Shown in pieces: positions 45,174-58,715 of a DNA stretch of 64,000 nt. Below the pieces are notes generated by a model, which ran no database searches, was not told the origin of the DNA, and saw only the letters and a program-made list of their open reading frames with translations. Both the position numbers and the translations under genes were made by a program. Every line of letters begins with the position of its first letter. The first letter of the stretch is position 1. The stretch is taken from positions 8,818,001 to 8,882,000 of the forward strand of contig NC_091013.1 of NCBI RefSeq assembly GCF_041296385.1, written 5' to 3'. The stretch comes from Aphelocoma coerulescens (Eukaryota > Chordata > Aves > Passeriformes > Corvidae).

Positions 45174-45965
45174 CAACAAAAGGAGGGCTCAGGAGAATCT
45201 CCAGCCTTTACTGGATGAGGGGAAACACAGTGACGAAAGAAGAGAAGGAAGATCTGAAGTTCTTAATGTAAGGCCTGTTACAGTACTCTGCTCTCCTCCC
45301 ATGACAAGATGACCCACTCAGCAGATGAGGGAGAGTTTGTGGGTCCTGATTCCCTGGAGTTTAGTAAAGCCTTTGACACCATTTCCCACAGCATTCTCCT
45401 GGAGATGGCTGCTGGCTTGGACAGGTGTGGTCTTTGCTGGGTAAAACACTGGCTGTGGGGCCAGGCCCGGAGAGTGGTGGGGAATGGAGTCACTTCCAGC
45501 TGGCGACAGACACCAGGGGTGTTCCCCATGGCTCAGAATTGGGGCCAGTCCTGTTCTCTGAGCAGCGACTGCGGGAGCTGGGAGTGTCTAGCCTGGAGAA
45601 ATAGGGACTTGGGGGGGACCTTGTCACTCTCTACAATTACCTGAAAGGAGGTTTTAGGCAGGTGGGATGCAGTATCTTTTCCAAAGTAACAGGCGACAGG
45701 ACAAATTGAAATGGCCTCAAGTTGTGCTAGGGGAGGTTTATATTGGATTTTGGGAAAAATTTCTTCATCAAAAGTGTTGTCAAGCATTAGAACAGGAAGA
45801 GCACAGGGAAGAGGCTGAGTCACCATCCTTGAAGGTATTTAAAATACATGTAGATATTTCACTTAGGGACATGGTTTAGTGCTGGATTGGCAGTCCTGGG
45901 TTAATGGTTGGATCTTAGGGGGTTTTCCAACCTAAACGATTCTTTGAGTCTGTGATTCTATTGTA
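45174..45965 (+). mobile_element. CR1 LINE, reverse transcriptase to 3' end
   Basis: Plus-strand translation at 45309-45644 gives FSKAFDTISHSILLEMAAGLD, then WVKHWLWGQARRVVGNGVTS, the familiar CR1 reverse-transcriptase motifs. Frame breaks then interrupt it. The 3' part ends with 'gattctttgagtctgtgatt' near 45938. There appears to be an internal deletion between the reverse transcriptase and the 3' part. Confidence 0.9.
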
Positions 45966-46566
45966 GCAGTCTAATGTAATAACTAGGTTCAATGCAAATC
46001 CTCACCTGATTTTCATTTGGCAACACCAGTCATTTTCCATATATCTTCCTATGTACATATCTAAGTCAAAAAACCCCCAAACCAATGTGTGTTTTCTATG
46101 GGGCTGCTGATTACTATCAAAGTTGTTATTTCATCAACCAAAGTTTGTCCAAACAAACTTTGTCTGTCAAATTCATCTTAAGGCTGTAGTATTGTCAGGA
46201 TATGTGGCAAACCAAGGAAAAATGCCCTCAGTAATAAATATGCTGCTGTGCACTGCTCTTCCATCTTCCATTTTCCTCTGCTATACTGTATTTTTGGCTT
46301 GTGTTGTCACAGTGCCTAAAACAATTGGTTTCAGCCCTCTGCTTGTAGCTTCCTAGATTGTACTGCAGTGCACACAATAAAGATTGAATATTTGCTCCTG
46401 GAAAAAAGTTACTAATCAGGTGGCTTGGATAAAGATTCACAAATTGGAGAAACTCATCTTGGTTCTAGCTTTAGCTGATGGTCTTCTGTGTGCTTTCAGT
46501 GTGTGTGGCAATTTCTCAGTTACAGAGTAGGGAGAGTAGGACGTGATTTTCATCCTAAAGACGAGA
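45966..46566. other. Intergenic DNA
   Basis: No recognisable gene or repeat. Confidence 0.45.
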
Positions 46567-46571
46567 GCTGC

Positions 46572-47339
46572 TGTGAGAGGCTGAAATCCTGAAAGAGTTA
46601 ATGTAAACCTGAAAGAGTTAATGTGTCAAACACTGGGCAGAGGAGAAAAGGAATGTTATACCAACGAGTTTAGGTGATGTTAGGAAAGAGGGTATTGGAG
46701 GCAGGATAGTGCTTTTTTTTAGGACCACCCTCCTTATCTTGGGTAACTATCTCTAAAACCAAATTTGGACAGTATTGCAGTTGTGTGTCTGACAGGGAAG
46801 GGAATTGAAACTTAAGAGACAACCCAACTCCCTTCTGAAAAGTTTGAGGAAAACAAAATGGGCCTGCTCAAGGACTGTTCTGTAATTAGCACAGCTGAGG
46901 GGGCTGTGTGTGCACCCACCCTCCACAGGAACCAGACCAGAGATGGTGCTGGAACCCTGGATGGTGACATGGATCCTTTACCTCTAATTTTCCTATCTTT
47001 CCTTCTTCATTTCTTCCTCTCCTTAGAAGTTTAATGTGCTGCTGCTACGGGCGGTTCAGAGGAGTTTGATTTGATGCTGCTGCAGGCTGTTGAGAAATTT
47101 TAAGTTTTTGTTGACATGGACAGTTCAACCTATCATAAGGTTTAAAAGTTTAAATTGTTGCTTCCATAGCTGAAACTTTCTAATTGGTTTTTTGGCATTG
47201 TTTTGCCTTAATTTAGTCCAAAGGTATCCTCAACATCAGCTGTCCTAGAGGAGGCAGTCCAGGCCTGCAGATCTCTGCAGATCCAACATTTTGCTATGCC
47301 AGAGCAGGAGGCCCAGGACCTCCCTCACGGGACCTGACA
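46572..47339. mobile_element. Solo LTR
   Basis: The ends are TGTGAGAGGC and GACCTGACA. The 5-bp repeat GCTGC flanks it at 46567-46571 and 47340-47344. A direct repeat of about 20 bp (cctgaaagagttaatgt) is at the left end near 46588 and 46608. No AATAAA was found on either strand, so orientation is left open; a plus orientation is favoured by the pyrimidine-rich block near 46995. Confidence 0.8.
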
Positions 47340-47344
47340 GCTGC

Positions 47345-50300
47345 TCAGGTGAAAAATATTCTGAAATCTTGCTGGGATTTTATTGTATTTTAATTTCCTA
47401 TGATAAAGAGCAATAATATCTCTAAATTAAAAGTGAAATATTATTGAGACATACAAAAGTGACTTTTTTTTTTGCAAGTCAAACTAGGGCTTTTTTGAAT
47501 GCCTCTGACTTTGTATTGAGCTTTTTCAAATAAGATATAAATCTACAACTTTCAGTTGTGTATTTAACTTTTTTAGCATCATTGAGTAATGGCTGAAGCA
47601 ACCAAAGAATGGCACACTTATCTTTTATGTATTTATTGCAAGGAATGCAAAGATTGAGAATTAGAACTATAAATAAACTTTAAATAAAATTATATTCATA
47701 AATTTATAATATAAATGTTATATTTTATATGAATTTTATTTATCACGTTTTTCAAACACACCCATATGCACACTGGCTGTTTAAAATTGCTGGTGTACTG
47801 AATAAATGCACCAACCAGTTTGGAAAATCAAACAAAGGTAAACAAAAGAACAAAGATAAAATAATAATTTTCACATCTTTTATAATTATTTAATCAGACC
47901 AGAATAATTCCTTTAGATATTGTTCTCTTCATATCCTCAGACAGTGCAGCACAATTTTTCTGCTCACAGGCGTAAGCTCAACCATTGCTGTTCTTTTTAT
48001 TCTATATAAGGGAGATGAATTAATATTTCTTCTACATGGAGAGTTCTGCGCCCTATGGAGAAAGTTGTCAGAATGTTCAAATTCAACAGAAGTATAATAT
48101 ATATAACATAACTCACCTGAAAAATATAAAAGAAAATTTTTGCCATATTCCTATTCTCTATTAATTGAAAGCTAGCTGAGAGTTTCTAATCACTCCTGTT
48201 TTTCAAATGATTGATTTCTCACTGAAGCAGCCAAACTATGAAAATACTGCAAATCAATTCAACCTCCCTGTATTTTAGACCACTGAAAAATGGAAATAAA
48301 TTTGATTTCAGGCACTTTTCATTACTTGATTAAGAGAGCTGATTCAGATTTGGGTCAGTGGTTGCTCTCTCTCAAAGGACTGTTTACTCCCCACTCTTGT
48401 ACAAAGTTACGAAGCAAGGGCAAGCATCACCATTGCTGCTTGTTCCTGGTGAAGGAAATCTGTTCTTTGGCCAGAATTAGGGTCTAAGCATGTCTACAGC
48501 TGACCTGCTGTAGGTCAACATGAATTTGAGTCATTATGTCAATTTTTTTTTAGGTAATTCATATAAAATTGGCAGAGAATTTTCAAGGCCAAGTTCTGCA
48601 GCAGTGTATGTGGAAGCACACACACCTACTGCCTTTGATTCCTTTCTCACTCACTGCAAACCTTACAGCTCAAATTGAGGCCAGCTCCCAATCATCTGCC
48701 ATGTGAATTGTGCCAAGTGAACCCAAACTACCTTTTCAGTTCATAAAATATTCATTCAGTCCCAGCTGGGACCGTAAAATATGAATGCTTGGTTATGATG
48801 TTGGTAACATACCCTTTTCATTCTCTTACATATGTATAAGGGAAATAGTTACACACCACTCACACGTACAGCTGTATCATAAATAAGTGCTCTAAAAACT
48901 TCTCCATCTCACTCTGCTGGAAGCCCATTTGACACTACAATCCTCTGTCTAATCCAAATGGTGGCCATTACAAAAATGTTTCAGATTTTACCCTGCCATA
49001 AATTCCTACCCTCTCCCTTCATATCCACCTGCCCTGGGGGAAATTTAAGTTCTTCCATATTACCTTCTCGTGGCATTCAATATTCCATGTTGGACAAGTA
49101 TTTATTAATGCAATGCAATTCAGAGATAAAATGCTAATGAACAAAGAGCTTTGGAGTCTCCCAGAATGTATATCCACTAGTTTAGAGAACTGGAGAGTGC
49201 TCAGATATACAGCTTTAATCATAGAGGAGCCTAGTGCATAGGAAAATAATTTAAGACACATTTGAGAAATCTTACCTGTATTGCTCTTGGATTTTCTCTT
49301 CCCTTTGTTTGACAGACAAGGATTAATATAAATCTTTACACTTAGAAGTATTAAAATACTCACCTCTCAAAACATGGTTCAATATTCTCAAAAATATTTA
49401 AAATAAATTTTTCCATTAGAAAATAATATACTCACCTATCTATCTGTACTAGATGTGTTCTTATGTGTGTAAATTGGTGTCATGACATAGTGCTTAGGTC
49501 TATTTGCAAGGGTTGGGATGAATGTATTGTCTTTAGAGTCCAAACAACTGAGCAAAAAATGCTTAGAATGCCTTGGACTAAGAAGCCCTAAGAGAAAAGA
49601 ACTGAGATGAGTTTGCCTTGTAGGCCCAGTGTTGTGACACGAACAAAAATGACACAATGTAAGACATTTTGCCAATCTGAGTTGGAACTATACCCATCAC
49701 CTTTGAAAGAGAAAAAAACACAGTACTTTGTGAGCTGATTAAACTTTACTATTTGGTCTTTATTGGCATCTGACTTACGCAGTTCAACATATAAGGATTA
49801 GTGGTGATTGATGCCTCCTTCCCAGTCCTGGGGTTATGGTTGGTAGAAATCCTGCAGTGTTCATCCTCTCTTGGTTCTCTGTAAGCCAATACTGAAGTTT
49901 CAGGAAATCATTTACTTCCCAGTAAATGATTTTTTTTCTGTGAGGCAACATAGTAGTGTATGGAATATCTGCCAGAAAGAGAAATCTCTCTCCTGTAATC
50001 TGAACTCTGTGTTTCTGAGTGAGGAGCCCGCAAACAAGGGGGAAAGACCAATTGTTAAATGAAAGAAAATAAGGAGAAAACAAGCTAAAAAATAGTAGGG
50101 TCTTTGTGAGGTCAGGAAAAGGAAAATGAAAAGGAAAAGAAGAAAGAGAAGCTTTATTTGATTGGCAGATAGTCAGTGATGAGTGTGCTCATCTCATAAT
50201 TACGCAGCTAAGCAGGAGGTACATCAGTATGGATGTTGTTAGGGCTAAAAATCTTGTCTTGCATGTTCAGCTATATGCACACCACAGTCTGCATGCTCAT

Positions 50301-53300
50301 ATGGACAAGCACTTGAAGGGAAACACAATCTGCTATAATGCCTATCTGCTAGACAAAATGTGCATGATTAGTTCCATATGGCTTTTCTTGCTGAAACAGT
50401 AGAGTTCCAAAGTGAGGAAAGATTTCAAACAGAGGTGATGATGTGTTTCAAAATCGCAGTTCAATAATGAGCTTATGGGGGAATATTGGCCTTCAGTGGG
50501 ATTTAAATGCACGTTAGTTTGCTTTGCTGAATAGAGATGTCCTTAAACATCTCCTTAAAGACATGTACATAGTAAGATGTGCACATAGGAAGGCATGTAG
50601 GTAGTAAGAACTGATCTTGTTTTTGTGGGCTTTGAATCAACTTACAAGTGATTTGCTGCATGAAGATTCCACAGAAGATACCTGCAGTCTATGTAAAATC
50701 AGTATCTGTTTTCTAATGTAACATTTTCCCTTCCTCCTGAGCTGCATTATCAAATAGAAAAGTGCTAATGCTATTCCTCTTCACAGGTCACATTTAGGAG
50801 ACTGATACAATACTTAATGCAAGGAGGTGCCTAGTCTTGTATATGCCTATTCCTACCACTGCAGAGGAGATAGTCCTTTGGAGGACAAATCAGAAAATCC
50901 AGATGTTCCACAGCATTTTAATGTAACTCAACACTGACTTTAAAACAGCCCCTGACTTCTAGTTCCAGCTTTGAAAAGTTTCTGTGTGAGTTTTTCTTTC
51001 TCCACACACCAGACAAAGGAAATTAGGTAGGACAGTCTCCCAGTTTAGATGTCTAAATTAGCTGCCTAAATTTAAGTGCTGTTAGTAATGACTAGCCTTT
51101 GTTAGACAGAATTTTTAGGGGAAATTATTTCTAAAGTCACTATTTATCCCAAATGCAAGAAAGAAAACAAAACTCTCTGTCCACCGTGGCTGTTTGGTTT
51201 CAGCAGCTGAGAGCACTTTAGCAGGCACCCAACAATGGGCTGCAGGAACTGAGAGGAGCAGTTGTGGCAGAGCTGTTGTCAGCACCTGCCCTGCCGTGCC
51301 ATCTGCAGGGGTGACTTGGTGGGGTGACAGTCACCCTCCACTGAAGACAGAAAATCAGGCTTCCAGGTGGGAGTGTCCAAAAGCCAAGCTGCTGAGCACA
51401 GGAGAGTTTTAAACTGGTCAATGAGAAACACCAAGGGAACTAAACACTCGTCTTTGATGTTTCCCTGGAGAAAGAGGGATTCAGTGTCTGCAGTGTCTTG
51501 CCTGTTGTCTTCCATAACCAGGGATTACAAAATGTTGTGCCCAGGAGGCTGATTCCCAAACCGGCATCACCTTTCCTGTCCTTTGAAGAAATGCCTCTGC
51601 ATTATAGGAAAAGCTGCCTGTTCATGGGGCATTTCACACAGAGGGGATTGTCACCTCTTACTGAATTCAGGCTGCTCTGTAGTCAGAAGTGTGAATTTGT
51701 GAGAGGAGAAGGCAAAGGTCCCTGCAGGGGACTGAATCAGTAGCCTTGGCTTTAGGGACTTAGCCTGTGGAGGGGAACTGTGTGGTTCCTCAGGCTACTT
51801 AGAAACTTGAAACACAGCACTTATAAAACAGAGAAGAATGCCCTAGAGTGGGAGACAGAGCTCTGCTGCCAAAAAACATAGAGCCCACTGAGCCCTGGGT
51901 CACGGCTCCTCTCGGCTGCTGCTGCAGTCCTGCCTTTCTCAGTGGCCCAAGAGGAATGAGGACCATTCCCACCTCAAATATGCAGCACCTGACAGTCAGG
52001 GCATTTTTCTAATCTCAGGGAGGCTCAAACTTTCACAGGATAAGAAGAGCCTAGGATGCAGGTTTCATGTTTTTCACATCAGGGCTCTCCATTATCAGTC
52101 AGAAGTAGGGCATCGTGTTTTGTGATAAAGTCTTCTTAAGTGAGCTCCAGGATAGCTCAGATTTGTGAAATGAATTCTGAACAGCAGGTCAGGCCTGCCT
52201 GTTGCTCAAACAGTCTCACAAATTCAGCATAAGCCTAGCTGGTCAGCTCAGCTCAGCCAGGTGTTGTGCCTTTGGTGCTGCAGTAGGCTCTCAGGGGAGA
52301 TTTTCCCTGGGGATTTAGATGCATAAACAAGAGAGGCAGCATTTCCCTCAGCTTGTCACAGCAGGGTAGGACAAGATCTTACCCTGATTCCTTCCCTGCT
52401 GGGAGCATTGTAAGCTGTTCCTCCTCCTCCTCCACCCCAAGGTGTTTACGAGTAGCACAGGCTGCATGTGAAGTCCTATCTGAATGCAGTTTTTAGAAAA
52501 TGTTATTTCATAATACAGAAATAAATGCCTCATAACAAGGGGCTGAACTGCTGTCACTTTCCCTCTCCCTCAGGCAGAGAAGGGAACTCCCTGACAGCTT
52601 CCTTGCATGCCACCAGGCACCTCCAGTCCTTGAACAGGGCTTTTCACAATGTACATTTTGGATATAGACTCTTAAATTCTGCCTAAGCACCACTTTGCAT
52701 ACATAAATCTCTCTTTGGAACTGAGGATTAATCCATGTGCCTCACTTTGTCATCTGCAAAATGGAGAATTTTCTTACCTGACAAGAAAAGTGAGAGGATA
52801 AATATTTCAGAGACTATGAAGTACTCAGACAACTCAGTGTGGGTGACAAAAGTACTTTGGCTAGACAGGAAAACGCTTCTTTAAAATTCCCAGAAGAGCA
52901 GGACAGAATAGAGATGAGATCCAGCATTGTGGGAGGCAATTGCAGCACTCTGTGTGATAGATGGCATCATTCCCAGTGCAGTAAAATGGAACTGTGTGTA
53001 GACTTCGATCCCTGGTACGCTCCCTTCACTTCTGGCACACGTTTCATCTGCACTCTGTGCCACCAAATAGTGCTGCTCGTCCTCCTGCTCTTTAATTCTT
53101 GTTTGGGACATCAAGTCCTGCAGAAGGGGAATTGGGATAAGAGTGGTACCACATTTGTGTTGCTTATTTTGGTGTTATGCGACAATCTTTGCAATTCTTT
53201 CAGGGACGCAGCCTCGGAGCTGTGTCCTACAGAAATGCAGGAACAGAAGATTTAGGGGGACATGGACTTATCTGAGTAAATATTTACCACGTGCAGATCT

Positions 53301-53417
53301 CTGAACACTCTCCCTCCAGGCAGGGCACCCCTTGGCTGTCAGCTCAGGCCGCTGGGAACCCGTGAGTGACGCCGAGGGGCAGCTCCGGCGCCTTCAGCTG
53401 CTGTTTGCAGGCTCGTC
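47345..53417. other. Intergenic DNA
   Basis: Strongly AT-rich from 47380 to 48150; mixed composition later. Short frames show no domain. No named repeat was recognised. Confidence 0.5.
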
Positions 53418-53430
53418 CCACAAGAGGGCA
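53418..53430 (+). promoter_or_regulatory. CTCF-like motif in a CpG-containing patch
   Basis: The plus strand reads CCACAAGAGGGCA, one mismatch from the CTCF core. It lies in a GC-richer patch (about 53300-53500) in otherwise AT-rich DNA. The call rests on motif similarity only. Confidence 0.3.
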
Positions 53431-56400
53431 ATACAGCAACATCCATCCCACTGCCGCCCTCAGGAAAGGATCGGGCTCTGCAGCCCGGAATTCCATGCTA
53501 CAATATATATGTGTGCTATTTATAGAAAGAGCACTTACTCTTTTAAAGTGTTGCTTACAGCATTAAAATATAATCAGTCTGCATTAAATTTCATCTCACA
53601 GAAGCTAATATGGCCCTCTGCTGCTATCCAATCTAGGACACCTAAACACCAAAAAAACCCCATTTTTTTCCCATATCCTGGACACTCTATCAGACAATTA
53701 AACTGGAGGCTCAGTGCTACAACTCATCCTCAGGAAGCAGCCTATTTATCAGCTGTTTTAATAGGACTAACAGTTTGAGTACAATTCTATAGGTTTTTGT
53801 GTTACTTTCATTGACCTTTATGCAATTAAATTTTTTGTCTCACCCTCGGGTCTGTAATCTCTTTTGTTTGGCTGACAAATGTCTGTGTCACCTCCTAACC
53901 TGGTTGATCCAAATGAGCTTTTTGAAAGTGCCACTGACAGCAAATCACTGCGGTCTATAAAAGGTTTATCTTCCACTTGACTGGAAATTGCTTGCCATGT
54001 GCTAAACACTGTTGATAACGCCAACCAGAAATGCATTTTTTCCACAGATTTCATGTTCTGTCTTATATTCCAAAAGACTCTGAATATTTTGCAGCTGTCT
54101 TATCAGATGCAGATGAAATATTTGGTTCTGAGTGATTCAATTGTACGAGTGATTTCTCTTTGCTTTGCATTACACACAAGTTACTGGCCAGCTGCAGGCT
54201 TTGGTAGTGATTTACAGTGTCACCAGCCATTAGAAAGGAGAATGCAGAGTCATTAAACAGATCTTGGCAGGTAAATGAGAGAAGAACCACATCAGCAATG
54301 CTGTGAGGAACGCTGTGGGAAGGAGGAAACACATTCTTACAAGAAACTGCTCAAAATGAGTGAATAAGTAAGGTGAGATAAAGGACCTTGCTGTCTGTGA
54401 CTGGGCTGTTTGCAGATGATGAGGACAGGAAGGCTGGGATGCAGGGAGGCCTGGCAGCACTGGCTCCTCTAGTGTCAGCCTGCAGCCAGCTGTGCCAGCA
54501 TGAGCAGCAACTGGGCTGCAGGTTCTGCCAGGCCCACGGCCACAAAAGGGTCAACATTTTTCGCATGGCATTGACATTATTGTGTGTGCTTCTCCCACAT
54601 CTCTTGCTATTTAATTGCTATAAACAGTTGGGCAGCTCTGTGGAATGGAGGAATTAAGCAGCTTGATTAGTCACCGTTTGCAAAACTGTGGCCGGTGCAC
54701 GTGTCCCTGCACAGCCCGCTTTAGGAACACGCATGAGGCCATCATTACCCGTGAGGATGAGCTGCCACCCTCCCAGGTCAGGAGTGAGGATGGTGGAAAG
54801 CAGAGTCATTTATGCCACAGGGATTGCAGCAGTGCTGGGGTGGGAAGGAGAGTGAGCCTTACAAGATTGGAAAAAAACTAGTCAGAAAATTGCCTGGATG
54901 AAGAACTTCTGTATCGATGAGGACAGGTCAGTCCCTAATGATCCTGTGCCCTGCTGTGAGAAGTGGCTGTGCTGCCAACATGAAAAATTAAAAATTAATT
55001 TACTCTCTCGTTTTGCTTTCCTTTTGGACACCACGGGTGGTCAGGGAGCACTGTTACCTCTGCAACTCTGCCCATGACTTTTCTGCTGACCGGAGAGACA
55101 CTGTACTCTCACAAAGGAGACTGATCTGGTATCTTTCCCCACAAGAGTGGTAGCCTGTTAACTCACTGCTTTCGTGATGCCACGTTCCCCTTCCTGCTCC
55201 CGCCTGCCCTAGCCGTGGCCACTCCCTCGGTTTCTCCCTGTTGGCTCCTGTATCCCAACCCCGCCCAGGGACCGCCCCTGGGCCCCTCACAAAACCCCCC
55301 TGCGCCCGGATCAGGAGGTCTCTCTGCCCCTGGAGGTCGCAGGGATAGGGAATAATTAAAGCCATCTCAACCCTCATGAGAGACCCTTCTCACTTCCTTC
55401 ATCATCACTGATAACGCTGATAGCTGACCAGAGCAAGACCGCGGGGCTGTCCGAAATGGGCTGCGGGGTGCGGCTGGGTTGCATTGCCCTGGGTAACTCC
55501 CGAGGGGCTCTCAGGGAGCTACAGCCTGCTAAGCAAAATCTAGTGGTTACAACACACAAGGTGTATTTGAAAGGGTTCTTTAATGAGTCTCTAGTTTCCA
55601 AAATTACTTTGGGAAAGACACCAGCAAGCTGTGCTCAGAAAAAGTGAGGTGAGAGCAGTGCAGCCAAGGCTGGGCACAGCCCAGTGAGGAGGGTGTGGAG
55701 CAGCTGCTGCTGGCTGCACACATGGAACACACTCAGTGCTGCCAGGAGAGAGAGAATATTTCTGATGAGGTTGCGAGGCAGATTAAAGTATGAGTGGAAA
55801 TAGTCGTGCATCAGGCATGCCAAAGGGACAAAGGGCACACCGGGGCCGGGCTGGGAGGCTGCCATGCTCCTGTCTGCCCTGTCACACTTGCTGTGGAGGT
55901 GGCACAAGGCAACAAGCAGCACCAAAAGAAGGATCCTGCTGGTTCTGGGGACCAAACCATTGCCCAGCCCGGGGCCAGGGTGCCTGGGGCTCTGCAGCCC
56001 CTGCCCAGGGCTGGCTCCAGTAGGAAAAGCCAGTGAGGAAGAGCACTGGGGGCTTCTGTCCTGGTCTGGGGGCAGACTGTGCTGTCCCAGCTTCACCTGC
56101 TGGGCCCCTGGCTCAGCCACAGAGCTGCCCTATAGCTGCAGCCAAGTGTGGCCATCCTCAGGTCTGCAGTGGTCCCTGATCATCATTCCCATCCTGGTTC
56201 TGCCCCAGGGCTGCTGCAGTGCCAGAACTGGTAGAAGACCAATATGAAAATTTATAGGTTCATTTCCTTTTCATGAAAATAATGGCCTCCAGACAAATTT
56301 GCACCAACTTTTTCAGTGTACTTCAGCACTAACAAACCACTGGATGGAAAATTTCCTTTACATCAACAAGATTTGTTTAATGGAAAAGGACATTACCACT

Positions 56401-58463
56401 GGGGAAAGCAGTTTTTCCAGCCCTCAAAATCAACTGCCAGGCACCAACAAAAAAGAGAAAAGAGGAAAAAAATGATGAAAATTATAAAAAGTTCTGTGAC
56501 TTTTTAAATGTGATTCTTTACTTTTGTTAAATATTTGACAGCAAATTGCAATAGACTTTTAAGTAAAAATAGACCTGAGTGCACTTACAGGAAATGTTAC
56601 CTGTAAGACACATGTAAATATGTGTAAATAGGGTTACACAACTTTTATTAAAGCATCATAAAGAAGAAAATACACACTTAGTGTGACATGCAGTTTGTAA
56701 ACATTTCACAAATCTCCAGTTAAATTTGAGCACTGTGATGGATGTGGATGTGCAGAGATTGGATTTTGGATAATTGCCACTGTTTAACTGCTGAAAAAAA
56801 AGAAGAGAGGCAAAGCCTGAAGAGTTTTGTCAGCTCAGCCACTTCCAAAGTGACCTCCCACCCACGCACAGTCTCATTCCCACAGCACAAGCTGCTGTGC
56901 AAAGCCACTCAAACATGCTGGTCATACAGCACAAATAAACAGGATCAGTTTCTGATTAAAGAAGTAGATAAGACTAAAAAAAAGCCAACCTGAAACTTTA
57001 GCCCAAATGAAGAACTTTATAGGACAGGGCTGGTTCTGCCTTGTGGCAGGGGACAGAAGCAGAGTGCTCCAGCCTCTTCCAGGCCTGTGCTCACAGCAGC
57101 AACCTGTGTGGATGGTGCTATCCAAGTTTGCAGCTTTCCAGCTTTTAGCTTGCAGTTAAAATACACTTCTCTAAATCACCCAACTTTCAAGATGCCTCTT
57201 CCCACTTCTGGTTAAGTAAATACATGTTCTCAGTAGCTAAACATAAGCAAAGAGGTTCATATTTTTATCTCTTATTTGATTACTGCCTTTGCTACAAGAT
57301 TTGCAGTGAGTATTCCACACCATCCAGATGAATGACATGTTACAGAACTGGGGCATCAGCCATTACTGACTAATCACAGTTTCATTCACTATATTTTACA
57401 TAATTTAGCTGGATGAATCAGCTTATCATTAAGGGAATTCACAAACCATTTAGAGCTTTTGCAGTCGAGTTCATGACAATTTTCTTTACCCACAACCAAA
57501 GCTGTTTCCTCAAGTACCTGCACAGCTATTTCCTGCTTGGGATGTTTACCTATTTCATGGGGAAGGTCAGTAATTTCAGCTGAGACAGATGGGCAGAGTT
57601 AAGCTCCATGGGAGCATGACCCCAGGTTCTGTAACCAATAGATTATATAATAGACGTTTATTACTTTTCAGAAGAAATGACAAAACTAAACATTAACAGA
57701 CAGATTGACTTTCTTGTGGGGTCACTGTTCATTAAATTTCCCACTGCTTTTACAATCTCAGCTGCTACAGTCATTTAGCTTTTAGCTCAAGTCATTAAAG
57801 CGAGAAGATTGTTTCTTTATCACCTTGTTACCATTCCTCATCTTAATGACATTTTTCAAGCTCTCATCTTAAAACTGGCAAACACTATAAAAAAAAAAAA
57901 AAAGAAACCTGTTCTTTCTGTGGCTTAAACACAAACAAACACAGTTACTTCCATCCTTCTCATTTATTATCTGACAGGCATTGATTTGTGCCAGGCAGGT
58001 AACCAGGTGCCTACTGGAGGGAGCTGGGCGAGGATGCAAACCTCCTTCACGGAAGGTGGGGCTAGACTCAAGGCAGTCAGCTCTGAAGGTCTCACCCTGA
58101 GAAGCAGCGTTTTGTGGGGGAGGCTGTAGGAAAGTGCCATGTTTTGGCAGGTAAGAAACCAGGACTGGGAACTGGGGATGGCCTAGTTGAACAGAGCAGG
58201 ACATCCCAGTGAGGGGTTTTGACACTGGGAGTGTGCACAGATGCCCTGGGACATCACAGTGCTGCAGCTGGACCAGAAGGTAGTGGCTTCAACAGCCCTG
58301 ACATCTTTTGTCTTCTTCTTTCCTCTTCCATAAGAGACAATGCAGACTTTGGACAGATACCATTACAGAAGGTCATCCAGGTACATCAGAGAGGATTGGG
58401 AAAGAGGGCGTAGAAAACATAGGAAACTGCAGAGAAACTCCCTGCAAGAGATCCCATCCATCA
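53431..58463. other. Intergenic DNA with GC-rich islands
   Basis: The block 55050-55552 is GC-rich, ends in a GGTTACAACA-like terminus and has AATTAAA near 55356, so it resembles an LTR, but no matching target duplication was found. The GC-rich block 55635-56240 holds a frame on minus that begins with GTG and has no recognised domain. No other feature was supported. Confidence 0.4.
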
Positions 58464-58715
58464 AAGAATCATAGAATTTAATCACAGAATGGTTTGGAAG
58501 AGACCTCAAAGGTGATCTAGTTCCAACCCCCATGCCATGGGCAGTGACATCTTTCACAAGACCAGGTTGCTCAGAGCTCCATCCAGCCTGGCCTTGAGCA
58601 CTTCCAAGGATGGGGCATCCACAGCTTCTCTGGGAAACCTGTACCAGGGCCTCAACACCCTCATGGTAAAGAATTTCTTCCTAATATCTAATCTAAACCT
58701 ATTTTCAGTTTGAAG
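58464..58715 (-). mobile_element. CR1 LINE, 3' fragment
   Basis: On plus: 'aatcatagaatttaatcaca' near 58467, 'tccatccagcctggccttga' near 58580, and 'aaagaatttcttcctaatat' near 58668, the reverse complement of the CR1 3' end. It is truncated near 58715. The minus-strand frame holds the characteristic RFRLDIRKKFFT peptide, also seen at 3622-3660. Confidence 0.88.

Larger units (their letters stand above)
43780..45260. repeat. Segmental duplication, right copy
   Basis: This is the partner of 42650-43735, lengthened by the solo LTR at 44527-45173. It is distinctly more CpG-rich between 44030 and 44330. Beyond about 45260 the CR1 continues without a left-hand counterpart. Confidence 0.85.

Noticed and set aside
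55050..55552. LTR-like block ending GGTTACAACA
   Set aside because: No matching target duplication or convincing TG start was found, so it is only mentioned.
55635..56120. A 161-codon minus frame with hydrophobic segments
   Set aside because: It begins with GTG rather than ATG, and I do not recognise a domain. GC-rich sequence alone can keep such a frame open.
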